Of a DNA stretch of 64,000 nt, positions 16,364-24,027 are shown in pieces. Origin of the DNA: CAZLDI01 sp964558415 (lineage in GTDB: Bacteria; Chloroflexota; Dehalococcoidia; SM23-28-2; RBG-16-64-32); the NCBI GenBank assembly GCA_964558415.1, contig CAZLDI010000013.1, positions 1 to 64,000 of the forward strand, read 5' to 3'. Under the pieces are notes generated by a model. That model made no database searches. It was not told where the DNA came from and saw only the letters and a list, made by a program, of their open reading frames with translations. A program made the translations under genes and the position numbers. Numbering within the stretch: position 1 is the first letter of the stretch; each line of letters opens with the position of its first letter.

Positions 16364-16394
16364 CGCAGAGACGCCTCGCCGAGGCGTCTCTGCG
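16364..16394. repeat. Perfect 15-bp palindromic hairpin
   Basis: Positions 16364-16378 and 16380-16394 are perfectly complementary around a single base, giving a very strong stem (CGCAGAGACGCCTCG and its complement). It has no following T-run, so it is not a clear rho-independent terminator, though it could end the arsM transcript or be a REP-type mobile palindrome. Confidence 0.8.
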
Positions 16395-16455
16395 CATTCC
16401 TATCGTGATAGTATTGCGCTGTCAGCGGCACTCCAGATATACGGGAGGCGAACAC

Positions 16456-16980
16456 ATGGGTGATGCGAAGGACCTGAAGACGGCGATCGAACGAAACATC
16501 AAGGCGCTCACGTTACGGCCGTCTATGGGGCGAGGTACCGCTATAACCACCGTGACCCTGCGTGACGGCGTGACCGCCGATATCGAGGACGGAGGGTGGA
16601 AGCTGGTAGCAGACGAAAGCACCGGCGATGGCGGGGCAGGGCTGGGCCCGGACCCCGGCGTATTCACTCGCGCCGGACTGGGAAGCTGCTTGGCGATAGG
16701 CTATGCGATGTGGGCCGCGAAGCTGGGCGTGCCGCTCGACAGCGTCGAGGTTACGGTCGAGACGGACTACGACGCCGCCGGAATGTACGGAATCGACCGC
16801 AGCGTCTCCCCCGGTTGGGGCGCCGTGCGCTTCGCCGCGAAGATTAGCAGCCCGGCGCCGGAAGAGGACGTGCGCAAGCTGATAGACTTCGCGGACAGGC
16901 ACAGCTCCGTGTTGGATATCATCCGCCGCGCGGTCCCGGTGACTGGAGAGCACCTGATCAGCGCACCTGCGAAACGCTGA
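16456..16980 (+). CDS. OsmC family protein
   Basis: A 174-residue OsmC/Ohr-fold protein. The catalytic Cys lies in AGLGSCLAIGYAMWAAKLG at the start of the central helix, and VEVTVETDYDAAGMYGI is the family strand. OsmC proteins reduce organic hydroperoxides by dithiol chemistry. I do not see the second Cys near the end of the domain (the C terminus reads VPVTGEHLIS), so the reaction may differ from Ohr. Start ATG 16456 follows GGGAGG. It ends one base before the next methyltransferase. Confidence 0.85.
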   Translation: MGDAKDLKTAIERNIKALTLRPSMGRGTAITTVTLRDGVTADIEDGGWKLVADESTGDGGAGLGPDPGVFTRAGLGSCLAIGYAMWAAKLGVPLDSVEVTVETDYDAAGMYGIDRSVSPGWGAVRFAAKISSPAPEEDVRKLIDFADRHSSVLDIIRRAVPVTGEHLISAPAKR

Positions 16981-16981
16981 G

Positions 16982-17800
16982 ATGGAGCCAAAGCTGCACC
17001 GCCGCGTCCAGCGCTACGGCTGGGACAAGGCCGTCGAGTATTACGACCAGTACTGGGTACCCGTGCTGCGGGAGTGCTCCGAGCGCTGCATCGCGCTGGC
17101 GGACCCGCGGCCCGGCGAACGCGTGTTGGACGTGGCGACCGGCACCGGCGTCGCGGCGTTCATGGCGTCCGAAAAGGTTGGCACGACCGGCGAGGTGGTG
17201 GCAACTGATATCTCCGAGCGGATGGTCGAGGCCACGCGTGCTGACGCCGAACGGCGCGGGATAATCAATATGAGCTTCGAGCGCGTCGACGCTGAAGAGC
17301 TGTCGTTCGCGGACGCGTCGTTCGATGTCGCGCTCTGCGTGCTCGGCCTTATGTACCCGGCGGACCCCCAGCGCGCGATCGAACAGATGCATCGTGTTCT
17401 GCGGCCCGGTGGCCGCGCCGTCGTCTGCGTCTGGGGCCGGCGCGATCTCTGCGGGTGGAACGCCGTCTTCCCGATCACCGACGCCCGGGTGGAGTCGGAC
17501 GTCTGCCCGCTCTTCTTCTCGCTCGGCGCTCCGCGGGCGCTTGACATCGGGTTCCAGCACGCCGGATTCAGCGACCTGCGCGAGGAGCGGATCGACAAGA
17601 CGCTGGTCTGGGCGACGGAGGAAGAGGCCTGCGGCGCGATCTTCGCCGGCGGCCCTGTTGCGCTGGCCTACTCTCGCTTCTCTCCGGAGGTTCGCGCCGC
17701 AGTGCACGACGAGTACATCCAGAGCATCTCGCAGTACCGCAACGGCGGACGGTTCGAGGTGCCTGGGGAGTTCGTGTTCATGCTTGGCACGAAGGCGTAG
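16982..17800 (+). CDS. Class I SAM-dependent methyltransferase (UbiE-like)
   Basis: A 272-residue methyltransferase with motif I VLDVATGTGVAAFMASEKVG, then VATDISERMVE, ERVDAEELSFADASFDVALC and VLRPGGRAVVCVWG. The fold and motif order match the UbiE/COQ5 group, which often methylates quinones or small aromatic molecules; nothing in the sequence fixes the substrate. It follows the OsmC stop by one base and precedes the DUF2277 gene by 9 bases, so the three form an operon. Confidence 0.82.
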   Translation: MEPKLHRRVQRYGWDKAVEYYDQYWVPVLRECSERCIALADPRPGERVLDVATGTGVAAFMASEKVGTTGEVVATDISERMVEATRADAERRGIINMSFERVDAEELSFADASFDVALCVLGLMYPADPQRAIEQMHRVLRPGGRAVVCVWGRRDLCGWNAVFPITDARVESDVCPLFFSLGAPRALDIGFQHAGFSDLREERIDKTLVWATEEEACGAIFAGGPVALAYSRFSPEVRAAVHDEYIQSISQYRNGGRFEVPGEFVFMLGTKA

Positions 17801-17809
17801 GCTTCGCCG

Positions 17810-18022
17810 ATGTGCCGCAGCATTAAGACGCTCCGGACCAACGACGGTCCGATCAGCGAGGAAGACATCCGCGCGGCGGCGCTGCAGTTCGTTCGCAAAG
17901 TGAGTGGCTACCGGCAGCCGGCCCGCCGGAACGAAGAACCGTTCGAACGCGCCGTCGATGAGATCGCCGCAGCCTCGCGCCGCCTGCTCGACGCACTGGC
18001 GGCGCGTCGCCAATCGGCCTGA
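17810..18022 (+). CDS. DUF2277 family protein
   Basis: A 70-residue protein with the conserved DUF2277 start MCRSIKTLR and the later AALQFVRKVSGYRQPA. The family is helical, cytoplasmic and without known function; it is widespread in actinobacteria, Chloroflexota and proteobacteria. It sits between a methyltransferase and a GNAT gene on the same strand. Confidence 0.85.
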   Translation: MCRSIKTLRTNDGPISEEDIRAAALQFVRKVSGYRQPARRNEEPFERAVDEIAAASRRLLDALAARRQSA

Positions 18023-18038
18023 TTACCTGACCTCTGAG

Positions 18039-18818
18039 ATGGCCTCGGACACATGCCGTCGGCTGGCGGGACTCCTGCCCGATATCCCCAGATGGCTGGA
18101 GACGCGCTGGATGCTGCTCACCGACACCAGCGAGCTGCTCGGTCTTGAGGAGGACGGCGGACTTAGCTTCGTCGTACGCGATCCGCCCTCCGGCTCCATT
18201 GCGGTAGTCGGCGCGCCCCGGCGAGATATGATCCAGGAGGCGGCTTCGCTGAGCGGCCGTGACGCGGAGATCATCGCTCAGTTTCAGAGCCAGGGCGCGG
18301 TCGTCGGGGCCCTTCCGGACTGGCGCAGGGAAGAGGCGGTGCTTTACATGTTGGGCGATTCGACTCGGTTGGCAGGTCGCGAGGAGGTAGACCCGCTAGC
18401 GCTCGCTGGAGGTTCGGCTACGGTTGTCGAGAGGCCGAGGGTACTGGCACTATCGATGATCGAGGTGCAGGCTCTGAGCGTCCCGGAGGAGTTGGCGCGT
18501 GAGTTGACGCTGGCGGCCCTGCGTACGCTCGTCTGGGCGACGATCGTGGACGGCAATCCCGTGTCGTTCTGCTACGCAGGCTCTGAGACGGAGACGCTCT
18601 GGGACGTCTCCGTCGACACCCTGGAAGCGCATCGGGGCCGTGGCTACGCTCGCGCCTGCGCGTCAGCTGTGATCGATCAGATGTACCGGGACAGGAGCAA
18701 GCACCCGGTCTGGGGCGCTCTAGATTCGAACGTGGCTTCCAAGCGCCTCGCCTCGAAGCTCGGCTTCGTTGAAGTCGATCGCGTTCTGCTGTTCGAGCCG
18801 CCTACGGCTGGCCGTTGA
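18039..18818 (+). CDS. GNAT family N-acetyltransferase
   Basis: A 259-residue protein whose C-terminal half is a GNAT domain: VSVDTLEAHRGRGYARACAS is the acetyl-CoA loop (R/Q-x-x-G-x-G/A) and SKRLASKLGFVEVDRV the following strand. The N-terminal half is variable and unassigned. It probably acetylates a small molecule, peptide or protein. The start is ATG 18039; a longer frame back to 17904 overlaps the DUF2277 gene. Its last 17 bases overlap the convergent gene on the other strand. Confidence 0.75.
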   Translation: MASDTCRRLAGLLPDIPRWLETRWMLLTDTSELLGLEEDGGLSFVVRDPPSGSIAVVGAPRRDMIQEAASLSGRDAEIIAQFQSQGAVVGALPDWRREEAVLYMLGDSTRLAGREEVDPLALAGGSATVVERPRVLALSMIEVQALSVPEELARELTLAALRTLVWATIVDGNPVSFCYAGSETETLWDVSVDTLEAHRGRGYARACASAVIDQMYRDRSKHPVWGALDSNVASKRLASKLGFVEVDRVLLFEPPTAGR

Positions 18819-19440
18819 TCTCCACAGACCCCTCGCTGAACGCGATCTGGTAGTCGTGTTCCAGGTCAAGTTCATCCAGGCGGTCGTTCACGATGTCCTC
18901 GACCCTGCTCTTTAGCTCGTCGCTGGCGAAGCCCGGCAGGTTGCCTGCTTCGAACTCATCGATCACCAGCGTCGGATGGTCGCCACTGAAGTCCATCGTG
19001 CCCGTGATCTCGACCCGCGTGTCGAACACGTTGCCAAGCTCCGGGATCTCACTGATGATAGGCAGGTCGACTGTCGCCTTGGCTGTGCCCAGGCCGTCGT
19101 GGAAGCAGATGATGAGGTCGTCGACCGGGGCGTTTCGTGCCTTCAGGAACACCGACGCCCGCGAAGTAGCTTGATTCTCGTCGAACGTCACTGCACCGTC
19201 CTGCCCCGCGTCGAGTTGCGCGTCGAACGGGTCCCATTTCGCGTCCCAGGCGTCCGAGTGCTCTCTGGTGTTCTGGACAGCTCGCGGCGTCGGCGCGGGG
19301 GTGACGTCAGCGGGCCGCACATCGCACTCCGTCGCGCCGCTCGGGCCGCCGGTCGTGCTCAGCACCAGGCCGCCGACTACCACAACCACGACGGCGACTA
19401 TTAAGAGATCAAAAATGTACCAGGCTATCGTCTTAATCAT
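18802..19440 (-). CDS. Membrane-anchored protein of unknown function
   Basis: A 212-residue protein with one N-terminal membrane segment (about residues 7-29, YIFDLLIVAVVVVVVGGLVL) and an extracytoplasmic domain with no recognised family. It has a TPAPTPRAV linker after the helix. The C-terminal part is rich in acidic residues and ends in EINGQP; it may resemble YpmS-type anchored beta proteins, but I cannot confirm that. The start is ATG 19440 with GGAGG 9 bases upstream. Confidence 0.65.
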   Translation of the reverse strand: MIKTIAWYIFDLLIVAVVVVVVGGLVLSTTGGPSGATECDVRPADVTPAPTPRAVQNTREHSDAWDAKWDPFDAQLDAGQDGAVTFDENQATSRASVFLKARNAPVDDLIICFHDGLGTAKATVDLPIISEIPELGNVFDTRVEITGTMDFSGDHPTLVIDEFEAGNLPGFASDELKSRVEDIVNDRLDELDLEHDYQIAFSEGSVEINGQP

Positions 19441-19596
19441 GCGCGGCCTCCGCTATATATGACGCGAGGGGACTGCTCCCGTTTCGCTGGTGGGCCTTAC
19501 TCAGGGAATTGTATATTGGCCTGTGCCTTTGAGCAATACCGCACGCGGGAGCCTGACAGGCTTAAGTCTCGAAATGACCGGAGCGCCTGCTGGGAC

Positions 19597-21153
19597 CTAG
19601 CCCGCAGCTTTGGCGCGCTCCTCTTCGATCAGCTCGCGGCGGAGGATCTTCCCGGACGCGGTCTTTGGAATCGCCTCCCGGAACTCGATCTCGCGCACCT
19701 TCTTGTAGGGCGCGACGCGCTCCTCGACGAACCGCGCTAGCTCGTCCTCGGTCACGGTCTGTCCCTGGCGCACCACGATGAACGCCTTCGGGATCTCGCC
19801 GGACTCCATGTCTCGCTTTGGGATCACGGCGGAGTCCAGGACCGCGGGGTGTTCCATCAACAGCGCCTCGAGTTCGGCCGGCGCGATCTGATAGCCCTTG
19901 TACTTGATCATCTCCTTCTTCCGGTCAAGGATCGTGACGTAGCCCTCTTCGTCGCATTGGACGATGTCGCCGGTACGGATCCAGCCCCCGCCGGGCAGCG
20001 TTTCCGCCGTCGACTCCGGGCGTTGCCAGTAGCCTTGCATCACCTGTGGGCCATAAGTAAGGAGCTCGCCGGTCTCCCCCGGCCCCAACTCGTGCTCGTC
20101 GTCCAGCGAGACGACCTTCTCGATCGTGTCAGCGATCGGTGGCCCCACCGTAGCGTCCTTGATGCGGTTGATTGGGTTCACGTTGGTCACGGGACTGGTT
20201 TCCGTCATCCCGTAGCCCTGGAGAACCGTCGTCCGCAGAACGTGGGCAGCCGAGCGCGCAACCTCCGGCGGCAGGGGTGCCGCGCCGCTCATGATCATCG
20301 TCAAACTGGAGGTGTCGTACTTCTCCGCATCCGGAAAATTCGCCAGCGCCAGCAGCGCTGGCGGCACCGCGAAGAGATTGGTCACCTTGTGGCGCTGAAT
20401 CAGGTCTAGGCACAGCGTCGGGTCGAATCTGGGCATAATCACCTGCGTCACCCCGCCCGCGAAACCGCAGGCCATCAGCACCACCATCCCGTAGATATGG
20501 AAGAACGGAAGGAAGTCAAGGTAGACGCCGTAAGCGTTGGACAGCCCCGTAGAGTTCGTCTGCCGCACGTTGCACGTAAGGTTGTAGTGGCTGAGCATGA
20601 CCCCCTTGGGGCCGCCGGTCGTTCCGCTGGAGTAGGGGAGCGCAGCGAGATCGACCTTCGGGTTCAGCTCAACATCACGCGGCTCCGGGGGAGATTCAGC
20701 AGCAAGCGCCCACGCATCCTCGATGTTGAAGACGTGCTTCAACTCCGGCAGGTGCTCGCGCACGCCCTGTACCAGCGGTTGAAGCGCGCCCATGCAGAAG
20801 ACCGCCTTCGCGCCGCAGTCCTCAAGCTGATGCAGGACTTCGCGTTCCTTGTACAACGGGTTTAGCGTCGTTACCACGCCCCCGGCAAACAGCGTGCCGT
20901 AGAACGCCACGAAGTACTCCGGACAGTTCGCCGAAAGGATCGCGACTCGGTCGCCCTTCTCGATGCCCTTGTCCTGCAGCGACCGCCCGAGGCGACGGCT
21001 CGCCTCCCAGGTCTGGCCGAACGTGTACGTCTGTCCCTCAGCGGTGATGAACGCCGCTTTGTCCGCGTAGCGCTCCGCGGAGGGCGCGAGCAGCTGGGTG
21101 AGAGAGATCTCTGCGTACGGTTCCAGCGAGTACCAGGGGCTATGGAACTGCAT
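19597..21153 (-). CDS. AMP-dependent acyl-CoA synthetase (4-coumarate/long-chain fatty acid CoA ligase type)
   Basis: A 518-residue adenylate-forming ligase that activates a carboxylic acid to its CoA thioester via acyl-AMP. The AMP-binding motif is YSSGTTGGPKGVMLSH, followed by GYGMTETSPV, TGDIVQCDEEGYVTILDRKK and the catalytic Lys of PKTASGKILRREL. The overall pattern and length fit 4CL/fatty-acid CoA ligases; the substrate is not fixed by the sequence. ATG 21153 follows AAAGGAG. Acyl-CoA from it could feed the nearby WS/DGAT. Confidence 0.93.
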   Translation of the reverse strand: MQFHSPWYSLEPYAEISLTQLLAPSAERYADKAAFITAEGQTYTFGQTWEASRRLGRSLQDKGIEKGDRVAILSANCPEYFVAFYGTLFAGGVVTTLNPLYKEREVLHQLEDCGAKAVFCMGALQPLVQGVREHLPELKHVFNIEDAWALAAESPPEPRDVELNPKVDLAALPYSSGTTGGPKGVMLSHYNLTCNVRQTNSTGLSNAYGVYLDFLPFFHIYGMVVLMACGFAGGVTQVIMPRFDPTLCLDLIQRHKVTNLFAVPPALLALANFPDAEKYDTSSLTMIMSGAAPLPPEVARSAAHVLRTTVLQGYGMTETSPVTNVNPINRIKDATVGPPIADTIEKVVSLDDEHELGPGETGELLTYGPQVMQGYWQRPESTAETLPGGGWIRTGDIVQCDEEGYVTILDRKKEMIKYKGYQIAPAELEALLMEHPAVLDSAVIPKRDMESGEIPKAFIVVRQGQTVTEDELARFVEERVAPYKKVREIEFREAIPKTASGKILRRELIEEERAKAAG

Positions 21154-21224
21154 GTTCGCTCCTTTCACGACGCGAATCGGGCGCCTCGTGCCCACGGCGG
21201 GCCGCCGGTGGGCGTCTCAAGGAC

Positions 21225-21770
21225 TCAGTCGCCCAGGACCGTCGGGTATCCCAGCGCGACTACGTCTTCGACATACTCTGAACGCCAGCCCGCGCTTGGG
21301 ATCGGGTTATTGTGCTTCCGGAACCAGCGGTGGATCTCCATGTACCGCTCCTCCAGGAACTGGCGCCAGGTGTTCTCTTCCGCAAACAGGTCGGGATCCA
21401 CGTCCTCAAGGCGCTTCTCCATATCGTCCGGGTCAACGTCGAGGTCCTCGCGCCAGTATTCGGCGAGGTAGTCCAGCGTCTCTTCGAGGTTGCGGCGGCA
21501 TTCCTCTATGAGGGCCTGCATGAAGCCTTCCTCGTCCACGCGCCGGCCGCGCAGCCTGACCTCTTGTGCGCACTTCTCGCAGAGCAGCACGAACTTGCGG
21601 GCGTCGCAACTGTCCCGCTTCGTGCAGCCTTCACAGAGCGGCGCCCACTCCGCTGCCTCCGGGGAGCGCATGTAGCCCACTCGTACTTCGTCGGCAAAGT
21701 TGCCGCAGCGCGGGCACGAGAGCTGCCCGACCAGAATGTCGTTGATGGTGCGCTGCCAGTCGATCTGCAT
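21225..21770 (-). CDS. Unknown protein with multiple CXXC-type zinc motifs
   Basis: A 181-residue protein. The first 85 residues have CPRCG, CEGCTKRDSC and CEKCAQE, which could form one or two zinc sites; the rest is acidic and helical (DDMEKRLEDVDPDLFAEE) and ends in a W-rich segment. I recognise no family. It starts at ATG 21770 with AGGAG close by and lies 71 bases upstream of the acyl-CoA ligase on the same strand, so the two may be cotranscribed. A nucleic-acid or protein-binding role is possible but unsupported. Confidence 0.6.
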   Translation of the reverse strand: MQIDWQRTINDILVGQLSCPRCGNFADEVRVGYMRSPEAAEWAPLCEGCTKRDSCDARKFVLLCEKCAQEVRLRGRRVDEEGFMQALIEECRRNLEETLDYLAEYWREDLDVDPDDMEKRLEDVDPDLFAEENTWRQFLEERYMEIHRWFRKHNNPIPSAGWRSEYVEDVVALGYPTVLGD

Positions 21771-21905
21771 TGCTCCTGAGCGGACTCCCAGAGTGTATCG
21801 TTTCGGCAGGATACATCATAGGTGATTTGTCCGTGCTGTCAATCGCCCGTTAGGCTCTCGAGGCGCTCGCGCCACCTCCCGGCGGTGCCTCCCGGATAGG
21901 CGCAA

Positions 21906-22964
21906 TCAGCGATCGTCGAGGTCCAACGCGAGGCTGTTCATGCACCAGCGCTGCCCTCCTGCTTCTCGCGGCCCGTCGTCGAACACGTGGCCCAGGTGCG
22001 AGTGGCAGCGCGCGCAGCGGACCTCTGTCCGCGTCATCCCATGCGATGTGTCGTGCAAGAGCTCGGTTGCCTCCGGCGAGACGGCTTCGGTAAAGCTCGG
22101 CCAGCCGCTGCCTGAATGGAACTTCGTCCCACTATCAAATAGCGCGTTGCCACAGCCTCCGCAGCGGTAGAGGCCGTCGTCCTCGACGTCGACGTACTTG
22201 CCGCTGAACGCGGGCTCGGTCCCCGCTCGGCGCAGCACCGCGTACTGCTCGGGGGTCAGTCGCTGACGCCATTCGTCGTCGGTTGCGGGCAGTTCTCTGG
22301 GTCCGTCGCCGTGGCCCGGTTCGGTCGCCATGTCGCAGCTCACGCCCGTGCCCTGCAAGCCGCAGTAACCGTTGGGCACCTTGTGCAGGTACTGCTGGTG
22401 GTAGGCCTCAGCGTAGTAGAACGGCCCGGCAGATTCGATCTCGGTCGTGATGGATTTCAAGCCCGCACTCTGAATCGCGCTGTCGTACATCGTTCGCGCT
22501 GATTCCGCCGCGCGACGTTGCTCCTCGCTCGCGTAGTAGATTGCCGACCGGTACTGGGTGCCGATATCAGCGCCCTGGCGCATCCCTTGCGTCGGGTCGT
22601 GTTCCTCGAAGAACGTCTTGAGCAGCGACTCGTACGAAACCTTCTTCGGGTCGAAGGCAACCAGAACCGCCTCCGCGTGCCCGGTCCGTCCTGAGCACGC
22701 CTCCTCATAGGTTGGGTTGGGCGTGAACCCGCCGGCGTAGCCCACTGCCGTGGTGTAGACGCCCGGCATTCGCCAGAACAGACGCTCAGCACCCCAGAAG
22801 CAACCGAGCGCGAATAAAGCAGTCTCAATCCCGTCCGGAAACGGCGGCTGCATCGGTGTCCCGAGCACCTCATGCTGCTCCGGGATAGTGAAAGCCGGCT
22901 GGTCCCGGCCCGGGAGCGCCTCCGCGGATGGAATCATCGCGGGCTTCTGTCGGCTGAAGAGCAT
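21906..22964 (-). CDS. msrAB: Bifunctional peptide methionine sulfoxide reductase MsrA/MsrB
   Basis: A 352-residue fusion that repairs both stereoisomers of methionine sulfoxide. The MsrA half has the catalytic FALGCFWGAERLFW motif, then YAGGFTPNPTYEEACSGRTG; the MsrB half has two zinc CxxC pairs (CGGCG and CARCH), GWPSF, HLGHVFDDG and the catalytic Cys of RWCMNS. The order A then B is the usual one. There is no signal peptide, so it acts in the cytoplasm. Start ATG 22964 follows GGGAGG. Confidence 0.93.
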   Translation of the reverse strand: MLFSRQKPAMIPSAEALPGRDQPAFTIPEQHEVLGTPMQPPFPDGIETALFALGCFWGAERLFWRMPGVYTTAVGYAGGFTPNPTYEEACSGRTGHAEAVLVAFDPKKVSYESLLKTFFEEHDPTQGMRQGADIGTQYRSAIYYASEEQRRAAESARTMYDSAIQSAGLKSITTEIESAGPFYYAEAYHQQYLHKVPNGYCGLQGTGVSCDMATEPGHGDGPRELPATDDEWRQRLTPEQYAVLRRAGTEPAFSGKYVDVEDDGLYRCGGCGNALFDSGTKFHSGSGWPSFTEAVSPEATELLHDTSHGMTRTEVRCARCHSHLGHVFDDGPREAGGQRWCMNSLALDLDDR

Positions 22965-23075
22965 GAGCTGATACCTCCCGTATCCAATGATAAGACATTT
23001 CGCCAGAGGTCGGCGCCTCTATATCAGCTATGCGATGCGCGGCTTGCTGGATGCACTGCTCGAATAGGCGTCACT

Positions 23076-23140
23076 CTCACCGGCTTATTACCTCCGCTTA
23101 ACCGTCCTTTAACTCAGGCCACAGGCGCCGCGTATAGCCT
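23076..23140 (+). promoter_or_regulatory. Promoter with four 11-bp-spaced direct repeats (PhoB/OmpR-type box) for small RNA 1
   Basis: Hexamers CTCACC (23076), ATTACC (23087), TTAACC (23098) and TTAACT (23109) start exactly 11 bases apart, one helical turn. A -10-like TATAGCCT ends at 23140, 26 bases from the start of the last repeat to TAGCCT. OmpR-family regulators such as PhoB (E. coli) and PhoP (Bacillus TTAACA, Streptomyces GTTCACC) bind direct repeats of this period. No such regulator is encoded in the window. Confidence 0.65.
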
Positions 23141-23146
23141 GTGGAC

Positions 23147-23239
23147 AGAAACAGCAGCGGCGCGGTTTAACCCCCTCCCGCTCCGATCTGCGAAAACGAA
23201 GAGCCGGCTGATTTGGTCAATCAGCCGGCTCGCTCCTTT
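23147..23239 (+). ncRNA. Small RNA candidate 1 (hairpin with C-rich loop plus terminator)
   Basis: The predicted transcript begins about 7 bases after TAGCCT. It contains a hairpin (arms 23158-23165 and 23178-23185, one mismatch) closing the 12-base loop TTTAACCCCCTC, an A-rich linker, and a 13-bp terminator stem (23201-23213 with 23219-23231) followed by CTCCTTT. No reading frame with a Shine-Dalgarno fits. The second copy 200 bases downstream has the same architecture, which is why I call it an RNA gene and not chance structure. Confidence 0.6.
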
Positions 23240-23272
23240 GGCCGGGATAGAGTATCGCGAACGCCCCCAACT

Positions 23273-23338
23273 CTCACGGAATTGTTACCGGCGTCTCACC
23301 GTTCATTAACACAGCTCCCAGGCAGTCGATGCTAGCCT
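23273..23338 (+). promoter_or_regulatory. Promoter with four 11-bp-spaced direct repeats for small RNA 2
   Basis: CTCACG (23273), GTTACC (23284), CTCACC (23295) and TTAACA (23306) are spaced exactly 11 bases, and TAGCCT is at 23333-23338, 27 bases from the last repeat start. The same number, period and offset as at 23076, but different bases within the units, points to selection for a protein-binding site. Confidence 0.65.
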
Positions 23339-23344
23339 GTCATC

Positions 23345-23439
23345 AGTAAGTAGCGATGCGGTTGTACCCCCTCCCGCATCGCGAAGGGAAAAAAGCGAGC
23401 CGGTTGGAGGTCGGATGCCAACCGGCTCAATGCTTTTCT
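23345..23439 (+). ncRNA. Small RNA candidate 2, paralogue of candidate 1
   Basis: The perfect 9-bp stem 23353-23361 with 23374-23382 closes the 12-base loop TTGTACCCCCTC, nearly identical to candidate 1, while the outer stem bases differ but remain paired (covariation). A purine-rich linker (GAAGGGAAAAAAGC) leads to an 11-bp terminator stem (23397-23407 with 23418-23428) and TGCTTTTCT. The transcript would be about 95 bases. It ends upstream of a separate queD promoter. Confidence 0.62.
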
Positions 23440-23445
23440 AGCGAA

Positions 23446-23473
23446 TTGCCCACCGCGCCGGCGCGACGGTATC
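23446..23473 (+). promoter_or_regulatory. Probable queD promoter
   Basis: TTGCCC at 23446-23451 and TATCAT at 23468-23473 are 16 bases apart, just after the terminator of small RNA 2. The queD ATG lies 34 bases beyond the -10 box behind CCGGAG. Confidence 0.5.
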
Positions 23474-23507
23474 ATGGCAGTCCACATTCACTCACCACCG
23501 GAGACAC

Positions 23508-23996
23508 ATGACCCACAAGATCACGCTGGAACGGAACACTCTGCGCTTCGCGGCCGCGCACTTCACCACTTTCGGAGGGCAATGCGAACCCCTGCACGGC
23601 CACAACTACGACGTGTTCGTCGAGTTCGAAGGCGTCCTGACCGCCGACTCCTGGGTGCTGGACTTCAGCCAGGCCAAGGGCATCGTGAAGAAGATCTGCG
23701 ACCAACTGGATCACCGTTTCATCCTCCCGCTGACCAACCGGTCGCTCGCGATCGACGAGCGAGAGGCCGAGTACGAGGTGCGCTTCGGAGACGTCCGTTA
23801 CGTGATCCCGACAGCCGATGTCGTGGCGATAGCGATCGACAACTCCACCGCGGAGCGGATCGCTGAATGGATCGCCGGGCGCGTCCTGGAAGAACTGAGG
23901 TCGCGCGGCGTTACGAACGTACGCCGGTTGATGGTTGGCGTCGAGGAAGCGCCCGGCCAGGCGGGATGGTTCACCTGCGCGATGACCGGTAGCTAA
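23508..23996 (+). CDS. queD: 6-carboxy-5,6,7,8-tetrahydropterin synthase / 6-pyruvoyltetrahydropterin synthase family
   Basis: A 162-residue T-fold enzyme. Zinc ligands are His in FAAAHF and the pair in CEPLHGHNY, the catalytic Cys is in GGQCEPLHGH, and Glu is in VEEAPGQAGWF. It converts dihydroneopterin triphosphate to carboxytetrahydropterin for queuosine/archaeosine-type bases, or acts as PTPS in folate-related chemistry. No queC or queE is adjacent, so the pathway is uncertain. The long VRYVIPTADVVAI insert in the middle is typical of some QueD-like subgroups. Confidence 0.82.
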   Translation: MTHKITLERNTLRFAAAHFTTFGGQCEPLHGHNYDVFVEFEGVLTADSWVLDFSQAKGIVKKICDQLDHRFILPLTNRSLAIDEREAEYEVRFGDVRYVIPTADVVAIAIDNSTAERIAEWIAGRVLEELRSRGVTNVRRLMVGVEEAPGQAGWFTCAMTGS

Positions 23997-24027
23997 CCTG
24001 AGCGGCGAGAGACCATCCGGTAGTGGG

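Noticed and set aside
22965..23507. A preQ1 or other riboswitch controlling queD
   Set aside because: The structures end in their own terminators and a separate promoter follows at 23446; no preQ1 aptamer consensus was seen, and the duplicated layout with repeat promoters fits independent small RNAs better.
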